A DNA stretch of 5,574 bases from Actinomycetes bacterium. GTDB lineage: Bacteria > Actinomycetota > Acidimicrobiia > Acidimicrobiales > RAAP-2. How positions within the stretch are numbered: position 1 is the first letter of the stretch; every line of letters begins with the position of its first letter. The position numbers and the translations under genes are program-made. Location of the stretch: NCBI GenBank assembly GCA_021807655.1, contig JAKBCT010000070.1, positions 1-5,574 on the forward strand. Reading direction: 5' to 3'. Positions 1 to 5,574 of this stretch are shown one piece after another. The notes beneath the pieces were generated by a model. That model searched no databases and was not told where the DNA came from. It worked only from the letters and a program-made list of their open reading frames with translations.

Positions 1-1
1 G

Positions 2-1108
2 CGATTCTGCCACGTGGCGGCCGTGGTGGACGGGGCCGCGATGGCGCTGCCCACCCTGCACGCCCGCGAAGGCGACGCGCTGTATCTACACGGGAGTCGA
101 TCCAACGAGGTCCTTAAGTCCGTGGTCGCGCGCGGCGAGGCGTGCGTAACCGCGACCCTGTACGACGGGATCCGGCTGGCGCGCAGTGGGTTCGAGTCAT
201 CGATCGCGTACCGGTCCGTCGTCGTCTTCGGTCGTGCCGCAGTGATCAGCGACCACGCCGAGAAGCGACGCGTACTCGACTACTTCGTCGACGCTGTACT
301 ACCCGGACGATCCGGCGAAGTTCGTCTCGCGACCGACGCCGAGGTGCGCGGGACCATGGTGGTGCGCGTCGAGATCGACGAAGCCTCAGCCAAGGTATCC
401 GAGGGGCCGACCGAGGACGATGAGGCCGACCGAGCGCTGCCGATCTGGTCCGGCGTCATCCCCGCGTCCATCACGTTCGGATCGCCCATTGCGTCGCGCG
501 ACGGTGCCATGGCGGACGGCGCGATTCCGGTGCCCCGTTCAGTCCACCGGCTCAGCGCCATTGCGCGAGTTGGCGCGCTCGCCCGTGCCGTCGCCTCGCT
601 CGACGCGGTTGACGATCGTGAGCGAGACGCCATCACCGCCACGCTCGAGTTTCTTGAGCGGGCGCCGGAGCCGTTCGACTCGGTGTCCAACGACCACCAC
701 GTCACGTCGTCCGCCTTTGTCGTTTCGGAGCGCGGCGTGATCTTGCACCGGCACCTACGCTTAGGGATCTGGGTGCAGCCGGGTGGCCACGTCGACCCGG
801 GCGAGACGCCCGAGCAGGCCGCCGTACGCGAAACCCTTGAGGAGACAGGCTTGGTCGTTCAACATCTCACGCCCCCTCGGCTGTTTCACGTTGATGTGCA
901 TCCGGGACCCGCGGGCCATACGCACTTCGATCTGCGCTACGTCGTGCGCGCCGAAGCGGTCGATCCGACGCCACCGTCGGGCGAAAGTCCCGACGTCCAC
1001 TGGTTTTCCTTCGCCGAGGCGATGGAGCGCGCCGAACCGGCGCTGCGGCCGGCCCTCGCGGCCCTCGACGTGTTCGTCGCACGGACGTTCAGCGAGCGGC
1101 GCCGGTGA
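2..1108 (+). CDS. FMN-binding split-barrel (PPOX-like) / NUDIX hydrolase fusion, 5' partial
   Basis: This is a two-domain protein whose start lies left of the window. Residues are counted from the first visible codon at position 2 (368 visible). Residues 1 to about 170 resemble the pyridoxamine 5'-phosphate oxidase-like flavin-nucleotide-binding family (Pyridox_ox_2/NimA type): FCHVAAVVDG at the edge, PTLHAREGDALYLHGS, YRSVVVFGRA around Y70, and LPIWSGVIP around W149. These proteins bind FMN in a split barrel, and most have unknown substrates. Residues about 185-368 form a NUDIX hydrolase. Its box, GX5EX7REUXEEXGU, spans residues 262-284 (positions 785-853) with all key Gly, Glu and Arg present, so it should hydrolyse a nucleoside-diphosphate-X compound with Mg2+. 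A GTG at 14 is not the true start, because FCH just before it is family sequence; roughly 25-35 residues are missing by family comparison. The stop overlaps the next gene's GTG (GTGA, 1105-1108). The frame is continuous, so the fusion appears real. The substrate is unknown. Confidence 0.9.
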   Translation, partial: RFCHVAAVVDGAAMALPTLHAREGDALYLHGSRSNEVLKSVVARGEACVTATLYDGIRLARSGFESSIAYRSVVVFGRAAVISDHAEKRRVLDYFVDAVLPGRSGEVRLATDAEVRGTMVVRVEIDEASAKVSEGPTEDDEADRALPIWSGVIPASITFGSPIASRDGAMADGAIPVPRSVHRLSAIARVGALARAVASLDAVDDRERDAITATLEFLERAPEPFDSVSNDHHVTSSAFVVSERGVILHRHLRLGIWVQPGGHVDPGETPEQAAVRETLEETGLVVQHLTPPRLFHVDVHPGPAGHTHFDLRYVVRAEAVDPTPPSGESPDVHWFSFAEAMERAEPALRPALAALDVFVARTFSERRR

Positions 1109-1815
1109 GCGACCACGATGCGCTGGGGGCGTTGCTAGACGCCGATCGGTGGATCGAACGCGTTAGCTTTCAGCGCAATCATCTGGCCGAAGCGGACGAA
1201 CTCGAGGCTGTCGAGTCAGTCCTGCGTGCCGAGGCGGCCGCCCTGCGCGACGCGCAGGCTGCCGCAGCGCCGGCACGGGTGGCCTACGAGGAGGCGTCCG
1301 AGCGGGCCGACCGACTGCAGCGGCGGCGGCGCGAACTCGAGACCGCACTGGCCGTTTCGACCGCGAGTTCGCGCGACCTGACGGCGATGCAGCACGAACT
1401 GGCGTCGGTAATCGTCCAAAGTGAGCGCGACGATGAGGTGGCGCTCGGAATGCTGGTCGAGGTGGAAGAGCGCGACGCCGCCATCGAGGCACTGCGCGAG
1501 GTCGCGCGAGCCAACGCCGCGCGCCGCGAGTCATTGCGCGTGACGGTGGACGAGCTTCGGGCCACGCTGGATGACGAGATCGCCGTCCTTCGGGCGACGA
1601 GAGCCACCCACGCGTCGGCGGTCTCGGGGCCGTTGCTCGATCGATACGAGCGCGCTCGGGCCCGCGCGGGCACGTCCGGGGCGTCGCGGGTCGTGGAGGG
1701 TCGTTGCGACGGCTGTCGAATCGCCCTGGCGCCGCTGGACGCGGATCGCGTGAGGGCACTCGCGGATGACGAATTCATGGAGTGCCCCTCGTGCGGAAGG
1801 CTCCTGCTGCGGTGA
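1105..1815 (+). CDS. Coiled-coil protein with C-terminal C4 zinc ribbon (DUF164/zf-RING_7 family)
   Basis: A 236-residue soluble protein, the usual size for this family. Residues about 8-185 are charged, alanine-rich and heptad-like (many Glu, Arg, Ala and Leu, few Gly or Pro), predicting a long antiparallel coiled coil. Residues 201-230 form a zinc ribbon: CDGC (C201, C204) and CPSC (C227, C230), ending in GRLLLR, which matches the family ending CPxCGRIL. Mycobacterial Rv2229c is of this type and lies next to the RNase H/CobC protein Rv2228c; here the downstream neighbour is a CobC-like phosphatase, so the gene order is conserved. The biochemical role is not established; a nucleic-acid or protein-binding scaffold is only inference. 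The GTG start at 1105 overlaps the previous stop (GTGA) and has no clear Shine-Dalgarno sequence, so translational coupling is likely. Its stop likewise overlaps the next GTG at 1812. Confidence 0.9.
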   Translation: MSDHDALGALLDADRWIERVSFQRNHLAEADELEAVESVLRAEAAALRDAQAAAAPARVAYEEASERADRLQRRRRELETALAVSTASSRDLTAMQHELASVIVQSERDDEVALGMLVEVEERDAAIEALREVARANAARRESLRVTVDELRATLDDEIAVLRATRATHASAVSGPLLDRYERARARAGTSGASRVVEGRCDGCRIALAPLDADRVRALADDEFMECPSCGRLLLR

Positions 1816-2405
1816 TCATCCTGATTCGACATGGTCAGACGACGACGAACGCACGTCAGTTGCTCGTCGGGCGAAGTGACCCGGAGTTGACGGCACTCGG
1901 GGAGCGTCAGGCACGAGCGCTGCGGCGCCGTCTCGAGGGTGTCGTTGCGGTATGGAGTTCGCCGCTGCGGCGAGCTCGCCACACCGCCGCGCTGGCGATC
2001 CCACATCTCGACGCTGTCGTGAAGGAGTCGTTCATCGAGGTTGATTACGGATCGCTGGACGGTCAGCCACTGTCGTCGGTCAGCGCCGACCAGTGGCGGG
2101 CCTTCGAGTTTGATCACGACCTCGCCTTGGGTGACGGCGAGTCGCTCCAAGAGGTTGATCAACGAGTCCACGCCGAATTAGACGCGCTGCTCGCCGACCG
2201 CGCCAGTTTGCTGCACGACCACCACCGTCACCTCGCGATCGTCAGTCACGTGAGTCCCATCAAGTCAGCAACGGTATGGGCGTTGGGTGTCTCGGGCTCG
2301 GTCGCCTGGCGTACGCGCCTGGACAATGGATCGATCACCACGATTGGGATGCGCCAAGACTCACCCACGCTCGTGCACTTCAACCTGGTTCCGCGAATCG
2401 ACTGA
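1812..2405 (+). CDS. Histidine phosphatase family protein (CobC/phosphoglycerate-mutase-like)
   Basis: A 197-residue histidine-acid phosphatase. It should remove phosphate from a small substrate through a phosphohistidine at H7 in IRHGQT. Other active-site elements are present: SSPLRRA with R54, the acid E76 in EVDYGSLDG, GES at 109-111, and the second histidine H146 in VSHVSPIK. The VSHVxPIK form, rather than the commoner SHG, resembles the CobC domain of mycobacterial Rv2228c (RNase H plus alpha-ribazole/acid phosphatase), but no RNase H domain precedes it here. The substrate could be alpha-ribazole phosphate, a sugar phosphate or a nucleotide; I cannot tell which. I chose GTG 1812 because it puts the strand leading to RHG at the N terminus as in relatives, makes a GTGA overlap like the previous junction, and has GGAAGG at 1795-1800, 11 nt upstream. 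An in-frame GTG at 1782 would add ten residues and lacks a good binding site. The stop touches the opposing hemolysin III stop. Confidence 0.9.
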   Translation: MIILIRHGQTTTNARQLLVGRSDPELTALGERQARALRRRLEGVVAVWSSPLRRARHTAALAIPHLDAVVKESFIEVDYGSLDGQPLSSVSADQWRAFEFDHDLALGDGESLQEVDQRVHAELDALLADRASLLHDHHRHLAIVSHVSPIKSATVWALGVSGSVAWRTRLDNGSITTIGMRQDSPTLVHFNLVPRID

Positions 2406-3062
2406 TCAGCGCAGGGCCGTCGCGACGGCGGCGAAGTGCAGGCCGGCGCCCACGAGCGTGCAGACGTGAAACAGTTCGTGGTAGCCAAAGACGCGGGCGT
2501 TTCGCCCCGGTCGCTTGGCGCCGTAGAAGACCGCGCCGATCGAATACGCCACGCCGCCGCCCACGACGAGGACGAAGGTCGTGGCGCCGCCGCCCCGGTA
2601 GATTTGGGGCAGGACACCGACCGCGGCCCAGCCGACGACCAAGTACGGCAAGGTGTTGACCCATTTCGGGGTGTCGAGGGCCAGCTGGCGAATGGTGATT
2701 CCGGCGGCGGCACCGGCGCCGATGACGAGCAGTAAGACCAGACGAATGGTCCCGTGCATGGTCAGGCCGGCCACGGCGAGGTACGTGCCGGTGATGGCCG
2801 CAAAGATGGCGGAGTGGTCGGCCCGTCGCCACGCGCGACGTTGCGTCGGGCTCCAGTTGCCGCGGTGGAAGAGTGCGCTCGTGGCCATCATGGCGCCGAC
2901 GCCGATGACGAAGCAAGAAACCCAGGCGACCTGCGCCGGGTTGCGTGTTCGCTCGTACAAGATGGGCGACGTCGCGAGTAAGACCACCACGCCGACCGCG
3001 TGGAACCAGCCGCGCAGGCGAGGTTTGCGTGCCGAAGTCGTGGCGATTTCACTCGTGGACAC
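2406..3062 (-). CDS. Hemolysin III / TrhA family seven-helix membrane protein (PAQR-like)
   Basis: A 218-residue integral inner-membrane protein of the HlyIII/TrhA (YqfA) branch of the CREST/PAQR superfamily. Approximate helices are 18-36, 46-65, 83-101, 106-124, 137-152, 161-181 and 195-215, giving seven. The three metal-site motifs of the superfamily are intact: SALFH (S62, H66), ADHS (D82, H83) and HELFH (H195, H199). The entry motif PRLRGWFH is at 14-21. Family members are thought to be zinc-dependent membrane hydrolases or to influence membrane-lipid energetics. The hemolysin label comes from a Bacillus protein and does not imply virulence here. The start is GTG at 3062-3060; AGGG (plus positions 3070-3073) lies 7 nt upstream as ribosome binding site. 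The gene diverges from the aldo/keto reductase and converges on the phosphatase with no gap. A 15-bp hairpin lies 28 nt upstream of its start codon. Confidence 0.93.
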   Translation of the reverse strand: MSTSEIATTSARKPRLRGWFHAVGVVVLLATSPILYERTRNPAQVAWVSCFVIGVGAMMATSALFHRGNWSPTQRRAWRRADHSAIFAAITGTYLAVAGLTMHGTIRLVLLLVIGAGAAAGITIRQLALDTPKWVNTLPYLVVGWAAVGVLPQIYRGGGATTFVLVVGGGVAYSIGAVFYGAKRPGRNARVFGYHELFHVCTLVGAGLHFAAVATALR

Positions 3063-3090
3063 TAAACAACCCTACGCGCGTTACACGACG

Positions 3091-3127
3091 GAGCCCGCCC
3101 GCTCCATTGCTCGGAGCGGGCGGGCTC
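3091..3127. terminator. Perfect 15-bp stem-loop in the divergent intergenic region (role uncertain)
   Basis: The left arm 3091-3105 (GAGCCCGCCCGCTCC) pairs without mismatch to the right arm 3113-3127, around a 7-nt loop (ATTGCTC, 3106-3112). The stem is very GC-rich, as in many actinobacterial intrinsic terminators, but neither side has a proper T-tract: TCGCGGTTTGG follows on the plus strand and CGTCGTGTAACG on the minus strand. It sits between two genes that point away from each other, where no annotated gene ends. It could be a leader structure in the hemolysin III mRNA, a terminator for plus-strand read-through running antisense across hemolysin III, or the end of an unannotated small RNA. 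The structure is certain; the function is not. Confidence 0.55.
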
Positions 3128-3151
3128 TCGCGGTTTGGCCCCCCCAGCCAA

Positions 3152-3157
3152 TAGGAT
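3152..3157 (+). promoter_or_regulatory. Candidate -10 element (TAGGAT) for the aldo/keto reductase
   Basis: TAGGAT fits the actinobacterial TANNNT -10 pattern and would give a transcript start near 3164 and a leader of about 75 nt before the GTG at 3240. No convincing -35 hexamer is found 16-18 bp upstream. A second TANNNT, TACGGT at 3206-3211, would give a shorter leader of about 22 nt and a start inside the CRP-type site. The choice between them cannot be made from sequence. Confidence 0.25.
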
Positions 3158-3158
3158 G

Positions 3159-3164
3159 AAGATA
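3159..3164 (-). promoter_or_regulatory. Candidate -10 element (TATCTT, minus strand) for hemolysin III
   Basis: Read on the minus strand, TATCTT fits TANNNT and would start transcription near 3152, giving a leader of about 90 nt that contains the whole 3091-3127 stem-loop. The -35 region is weak (TTACCC or TTTACC at 18-19 bp spacing). The CRP-type site would then be centred about 70 bp upstream of this start, a distance not far from class I activator sites. This is speculative. Confidence 0.2.
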
Positions 3165-3213
3165 GTTCGTTTCCTCCCGCGGGGGTAAACCAGCACATCC
3201 GCAACTACGGTGT

Positions 3214-3229
3214 TGTGAGCAAGTTCACA
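3214..3229. promoter_or_regulatory. CRP/GlxR-type operator, exact TGTGA-N6-TCACA
   Basis: Both five-base half-sites match the consensus TGTGA-N6-TCACA with no mismatch; the central six bases are GCAAGT. This consensus is known for cAMP-receptor-type regulators, including mycobacterial CRP (Rv3676) and corynebacterial GlxR. It ends one base before the reductase Shine-Dalgarno sequence at 3231, so a bound dimer would cover the -26 to -11 region relative to the start codon. That placement favours repression of the reductase by steric block, although activation of the divergent hemolysin III gene is also possible. The regulator gene is not in the window. Confidence 0.65.
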
Positions 3230-3230
3230 T

Positions 3231-3235
3231 GGAGG
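3231..3235 (+). promoter_or_regulatory. Ribosome binding site of the aldo/keto reductase
   Basis: GGAGG is a strong Shine-Dalgarno core, followed by four bases and then the GTG at 3240. The spacing is short but acceptable, and it fixes GTG 3240 as the start. It lies immediately beside the CRP-type palindrome. Confidence 0.75.
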
Positions 3236-3239
3236 AACG

Positions 3240-4223
3240 GTGAGGCGTCGAACATTGGGCCAGGGACTCGAGGTCGCCGAGCAGGGACTCGGCTGCATGG
3301 GGATGAGCGAGTTCTACGGTCGCGGCGAGGACGGCGAGTCGATCGCCACGATCCACGAGGCCCTCGATTCGGGCGTGAACTTTCTTGATACCGCGGACAT
3401 GTACGGTCCCTTTACCAACGAGCGTCTCGTGGGACGGGCGATCGCGTCTCGGCGCAACGACGTGGTGCTCGCGACCAAGTTCGGCCTGCAACGCTCGCCC
3501 GACGGCCAGATGATCGGCGTCAATGGCCACCCCGACTACGTGCTCCAGGCGTGTGACGACTCGCTCCAACGACTCGGGGTCGAGGTGATCGACCTCTACT
3601 ATCAGCACCGCGTTGACCGTACGGTGCCGGTGGAAGAGACCTGGGGGGCAATGCAATCGCTCGTTCATGCGGGCAAGGTGCGCTTCCTCGGCATCTCGGA
3701 GGCGTCACCGGCGACGATCGAACGCGCGCACGCGGTGCACCCGGTGTGCGCGGTGCAGAGTGAGTATTCGCTGTGGACGCGCGATCCGGAAGATGAGGTG
3801 CTGGCGACGTGTCGACGCCTGGGTATTGGCTTTGTGGCGTACAGTCCTCTGGGCCGTGGATTCCTGACCGGCGAGCCGGCTAACCGTGACGGGGCCGACG
3901 ACCGTGACTTTCGAAAGAATCATCCACGCTTCGTTGGCGAAGCGCTCGAACAGAATCTTGGCTTGGTGGCGAACCTCGCGGCGATTGCGCGTGCCAAGGG
4001 CGTGAGCGTGGCCCAACTGTCGCTGGCGTGGGTGCTCAGTCGAGGCACCGATGTCGTTCCGATTCCGGGGACGAAGCGGCGCCGCTGGCTGCGCGAGAAC
4101 ATCGCCGCCAGTGACATCACGCTGGAGGCGGACGAGATCGCCAGTTTAGAAGCCGCCGTACCTCGCTCGGCGGTGGCGGGCGACCGCTATCACCGCCAAG
4201 GCATGCAGTCGATCAACGGCTAA
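3240..4223 (+). CDS. Aldo/keto reductase (NADPH-dependent oxidoreductase, AKR13/YakC-like)
   Basis: A 327-residue cytoplasmic (beta/alpha)8-barrel oxidoreductase of full family length. It should reduce aldehydes or ketones with NADPH. The catalytic tetrad is complete: D50 and Y55 in LDTADMYG, K80 in LATKFG, and H123 in YYQHRVD. Other family marks are [12 protein letters not shown] (residues 16-27), the substrate-loop region [12 protein letters not shown] (173-184), [12 protein letters not shown] (200-211), and the cofactor phosphate-binding stretch [14 protein letters not shown] (274-287). The [12 protein letters not shown] opening and the IPGTKRR motif resemble the AKR13/YakC-type reductases; the physiological substrate cannot be deduced. 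GTG 3240 was chosen from the GGAGG ribosome site and because MRRRTLG matches family N termini. The gene stands alone on its strand, with its own upstream region carrying a CRP-type operator, and its last 11 bp overlap the end of the convergent transporter gene. Confidence 0.95.
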   Translation: MRRRTLGQGLEVAEQGLGCMGMSEFYGRGEDGESIATIHEALDSGVNFLDTADMYGPFTNERLVGRAIASRRNDVVLATKFGLQRSPDGQMIGVNGHPDYVLQACDDSLQRLGVEVIDLYYQHRVDRTVPVEETWGAMQSLVHAGKVRFLGISEASPATIERAHAVHPVCAVQSEYSLWTRDPEDEVLATCRRLGIGFVAYSPLGRGFLTGEPANRDGADDRDFRKNHPRFVGEALEQNLGLVANLAAIARAKGVSVAQLSLAWVLSRGTDVVPIPGTKRRRWLRENIAASDITLEADEIASLEAAVPRSAVAGDRYHRQGMQSING

Positions 4224-5574
4224 GCGTCACGAGCGCCCCGTCTTGTAGCGCAACGACCTGATCACACCACGCGATGACGTGGGGGTCGTGCGTGGCGGCG
4301 ATGACCGTTACGTGGGCGTCGTCCAGCAGCCGCAGGACGGCCACGGTCTCCTCGCGCCCCAGCCCGCTCGTCGCCTCGTCGAGCATGACGATCGAAGGAC
4401 CGATCGCGAGGGCGCGAACAATCGCGATTCGCTGGGCCTCGCCGCGCGAGACGTCGGTCCAGCGCGTCGTGGGCTCGATGTCGAGACCGAGTGCCGCCAA
4501 GTCGCGCTCGACCGAACGCGAGACCGTTCGACCGAGGTTCACGACGTCGTGAGCGTAACCGCGCAGTAACCCGACGTCGCTAGGAACGTAGGCCAGATGA
4601 GCGCGCAGCGTCGGCTCCGCGATGTCGCGTAGCGGCGTTGCACCAATGCAGATGACGCCGCCGTCGACGTCGTCCAGACCCGCGAGTGCGCTGAGCAAGG
4701 TCGACTTGCCCGTACCCGACGGTCCGGTGATCGCGACGCGCTGGCCGGGCCGGGCAACGAATGATCCCTGGTCGACAAGGAGTCGATCGCCTTCTCGAAT
4801 GGTCACCCGATCGGCCACGACGCTGGAATCCTGCGGCCACGGCGCAGAACGGGTCGCGGTGGGCTCCTCGAGTTCCTCGAGTCGTTCGGCCGCGGCGATG
4901 ACGGCGATCGCGCTTTCGAGACCGACGCGCACGACGCCGAGACCCTCGGCGGTGCTTAGTGCCAACAGCGTCGCGACGACGGTCCACACCGGGGCTGAGG
5001 CTGGTGCCATTCGGTACAGTGCGCTCAGCGCCAGTGCGGTGGTGACCGGCACGACGAGCGACGACCAGATCGCCCGCCGTTGCGCGCGGTTCTCGGCGCG
5101 CGCTAACTGGAGTCGAGGACCGCGCAGACGATCGTCGAGGTAGCCACGTGCGCCGATCAAGATCATCTCGGGGCCCGCGGTACCGAGTTCAACGAGCGTG
5201 GCCCGGAAGGCACCGCGCTGGCGACGTAGGTCTCGGTCAGCGGCGACGCGCGGGGCGAGGTCGGCGACGAGTCCGAGCACGCCCAGCGTCTGAATCACTG
5301 CGATGGCGCCGGCCGCTCCCAGCCATCGGCCGCCGGGCGAGAGTCCCGCGATCACTGCGTCGCCAACGACCAACGTGACGATGGCGCCGAAGGACGGTAC
5401 GACGAAGCGGAGCCAGAGATCCTGCAGTTCGTCGGTGTCGCGCAGCGCTCGTTCCAGCAAATCGCCACTGGCGTACACACGCCAGCGGCGCATCGGCCAA
5501 TGGCCCACGACTGACACGAGCCAGCGGCGCCAACGAGTGACGGCGGCGAAACCCAACTGATGAGCGCTCATGCG
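4213..5574 (-). CDS. cydC: CydC-like ABC transporter permease/ATP-binding subunit, 5' partial
   Basis: This is the C-terminal 453 residues of an exporter half-transporter; numbering starts at the codon on the right edge. CydDC works as a heterodimer in the inner membrane for cytochrome bd assembly, with thiol export and more recently heme handling proposed. [21 protein letters not shown] (split here across residues 36-56) closely parallels CydC. Helices near 58-78, 84-105, 170-188 and 194-214 would be TM3-6, so TM1-2 lie beyond the edge. The ATG at 5571 is probably internal, because the frame stays open and MSAHQ fits mid-protein family sequence. The ATPase domain has Walker [10 protein letters not shown] (284-292, K290), Walker B IVMLDE (D399, E400) and switch H429. 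The Q-loop residue is S332 instead of Gln, the signature is VSRGE (375-379), and the D-loop is SGLG (403-406). The C terminus is short, ending soon after the last strand. CydD or another ABC half-transporter remains possible. Confidence 0.85.
   Translation of the reverse strand, partial: RMSAHQLGFAAVTRWRRWLVSVVGHWPMRRWRVYASGDLLERALRDTDELQDLWLRFVVPSFGAIVTLVVGDAVIAGLSPGGRWLGAAGAIAVIQTLGVLGLVADLAPRVAADRDLRRQRGAFRATLVELGTAGPEMILIGARGYLDDRLRGPRLQLARAENRAQRRAIWSSLVVPVTTALALSALYRMAPASAPVWTVVATLLALSTAEGLGVVRVGLESAIAVIAAAERLEELEEPTATRSAPWPQDSSVVADRVTIREGDRLLVDQGSFVARPGQRVAITGPSGTGKSTLLSALAGLDDVDGGVICIGATPLRDIAEPTLRAHLAYVPSDVGLLRGYAHDVVNLGRTVSRSVERDLAALGLDIEPTTRWTDVSRGEAQRIAIVRALAIGPSIVMLDEATSGLGREETVAVLRLLDDAHVTVIAATHDPHVIAWCDQVVALQDGALVTLSR

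Noticed and set aside
14..16. GTG as the start of the flavin/NUDIX fusion
   Set aside because: The frame is open to the window edge, and the codons before it (RFCH) match the conserved FCHV stretch of the family, so the gene begins outside the window.
1782..1811. Ten-residue N-terminal extension of the phosphatase from GTG 1782
   Set aside because: It would overlap the zinc-ribbon codons by 34 bases and place extra residues before the strand leading to RHG. GTG 1812 matches the family and copies the GTGA overlap of the upstream junction.
1284..2171. Long open frame of 295 codons on the minus strand
   Set aside because: It is Ser/Arg-rich and low in complexity, lies opposite two recognisable genes, and has no family motif; such shadow frames are expected in GC-rich DNA.
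2416..2429. Perfect 14-bp palindrome as an intrinsic terminator
   Set aside because: It encodes ordinary hemolysin III C-terminal codons, could form only a 5-bp stem with a 4-base loop, and is not followed by a T-tract.
2380..2916. 178-codon minus-strand frame overlapping hemolysin III
   Set aside because: It is an Arg/His-rich shadow of the recognisable seven-helix gene in another frame.
3063..3239. tRNA, riboswitch or small protein gene in the intergenic region
   Set aside because: No cloverleaf, no recognised riboswitch core and no short frame with ribosome site and coding character were seen; only the stem-loop, the CRP-type site and promoter-like hexamers stand out.
4860..4885. Short direct repeat around CTCGAGTTC
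   Set aside because: It encodes the repeated Glu-Leu-Glu-Glu run of the transporter linker and needs no other explanation.
5569..5571. ATG as the start of the CydC-like gene, giving a natural short form
   Set aside because: The frame continues to the edge, the first residues align with mid-protein CydC sequence, and only four of six helices would be present.

Overview
The window is GC-rich, almost fully coding bacterial chromosome. Frequent GTG starts, 4-bp GTGA gene overlaps, and the zinc-ribbon/CobC-like phosphatase pair known next to each other in mycobacteria (Rv2229c-Rv2228c) point to an actinobacterium. A deep-branching high-GC lineage such as Acidimicrobiia is my guess, but the sequence alone does not prove it. 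I see no tRNA, rRNA, CRISPR array, insertion sequence or phage gene. The content looks like core metabolism rather than an accessory island.

Layout: (1) Positions 2-2405 (+) hold a tightly coupled three-gene operon. It starts with a 5'-truncated fusion of an FMN-binding split-barrel (pyridoxamine-oxidase-like) domain and a NUDIX hydrolase, followed by a coiled-coil protein with a C4 zinc ribbon, then a stand-alone histidine phosphatase of the CobC type. Both junctions are GTGA overlaps. (2) Positions 2406-3062 (-) hold a seven-helix hemolysin III/TrhA-family membrane protein that meets the phosphatase stop codon to stop codon with no spacer. (3) Positions 3063-3239 are the only intergenic region (177 bp). 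It separates two divergent genes and carries a perfect 15-bp stem-loop, weak promoter-like hexamers, and an exact TGTGA-N6-TCACA CRP-type operator touching the ribosome binding site of the rightward gene. (4) Positions 3240-4223 (+) hold an aldo/keto reductase with all four catalytic residues. (5) Positions 4213-5574 (-) hold a CydC-like ABC transporter subunit, cut by the right edge, which overlaps the reductase tail by 11 bp.

The first three genes are probably co-expressed and co-translated. Two are small-molecule phosphohydrolases (NUDIX and histidine phosphatase), which suggests nucleotide or cofactor clean-up, but no substrate can be read from the sequence. The hemolysin III, reductase and CydC genes have separate orientations and no evident shared pathway. 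The most notable points are the flavin-barrel/NUDIX fusion, the CRP-type site at the reductase start, the strong hairpin in a divergent intergenic region, and the non-canonical nucleotide-binding motifs of the CydC-like protein. I found no clear evidence of a new multi-gene system.
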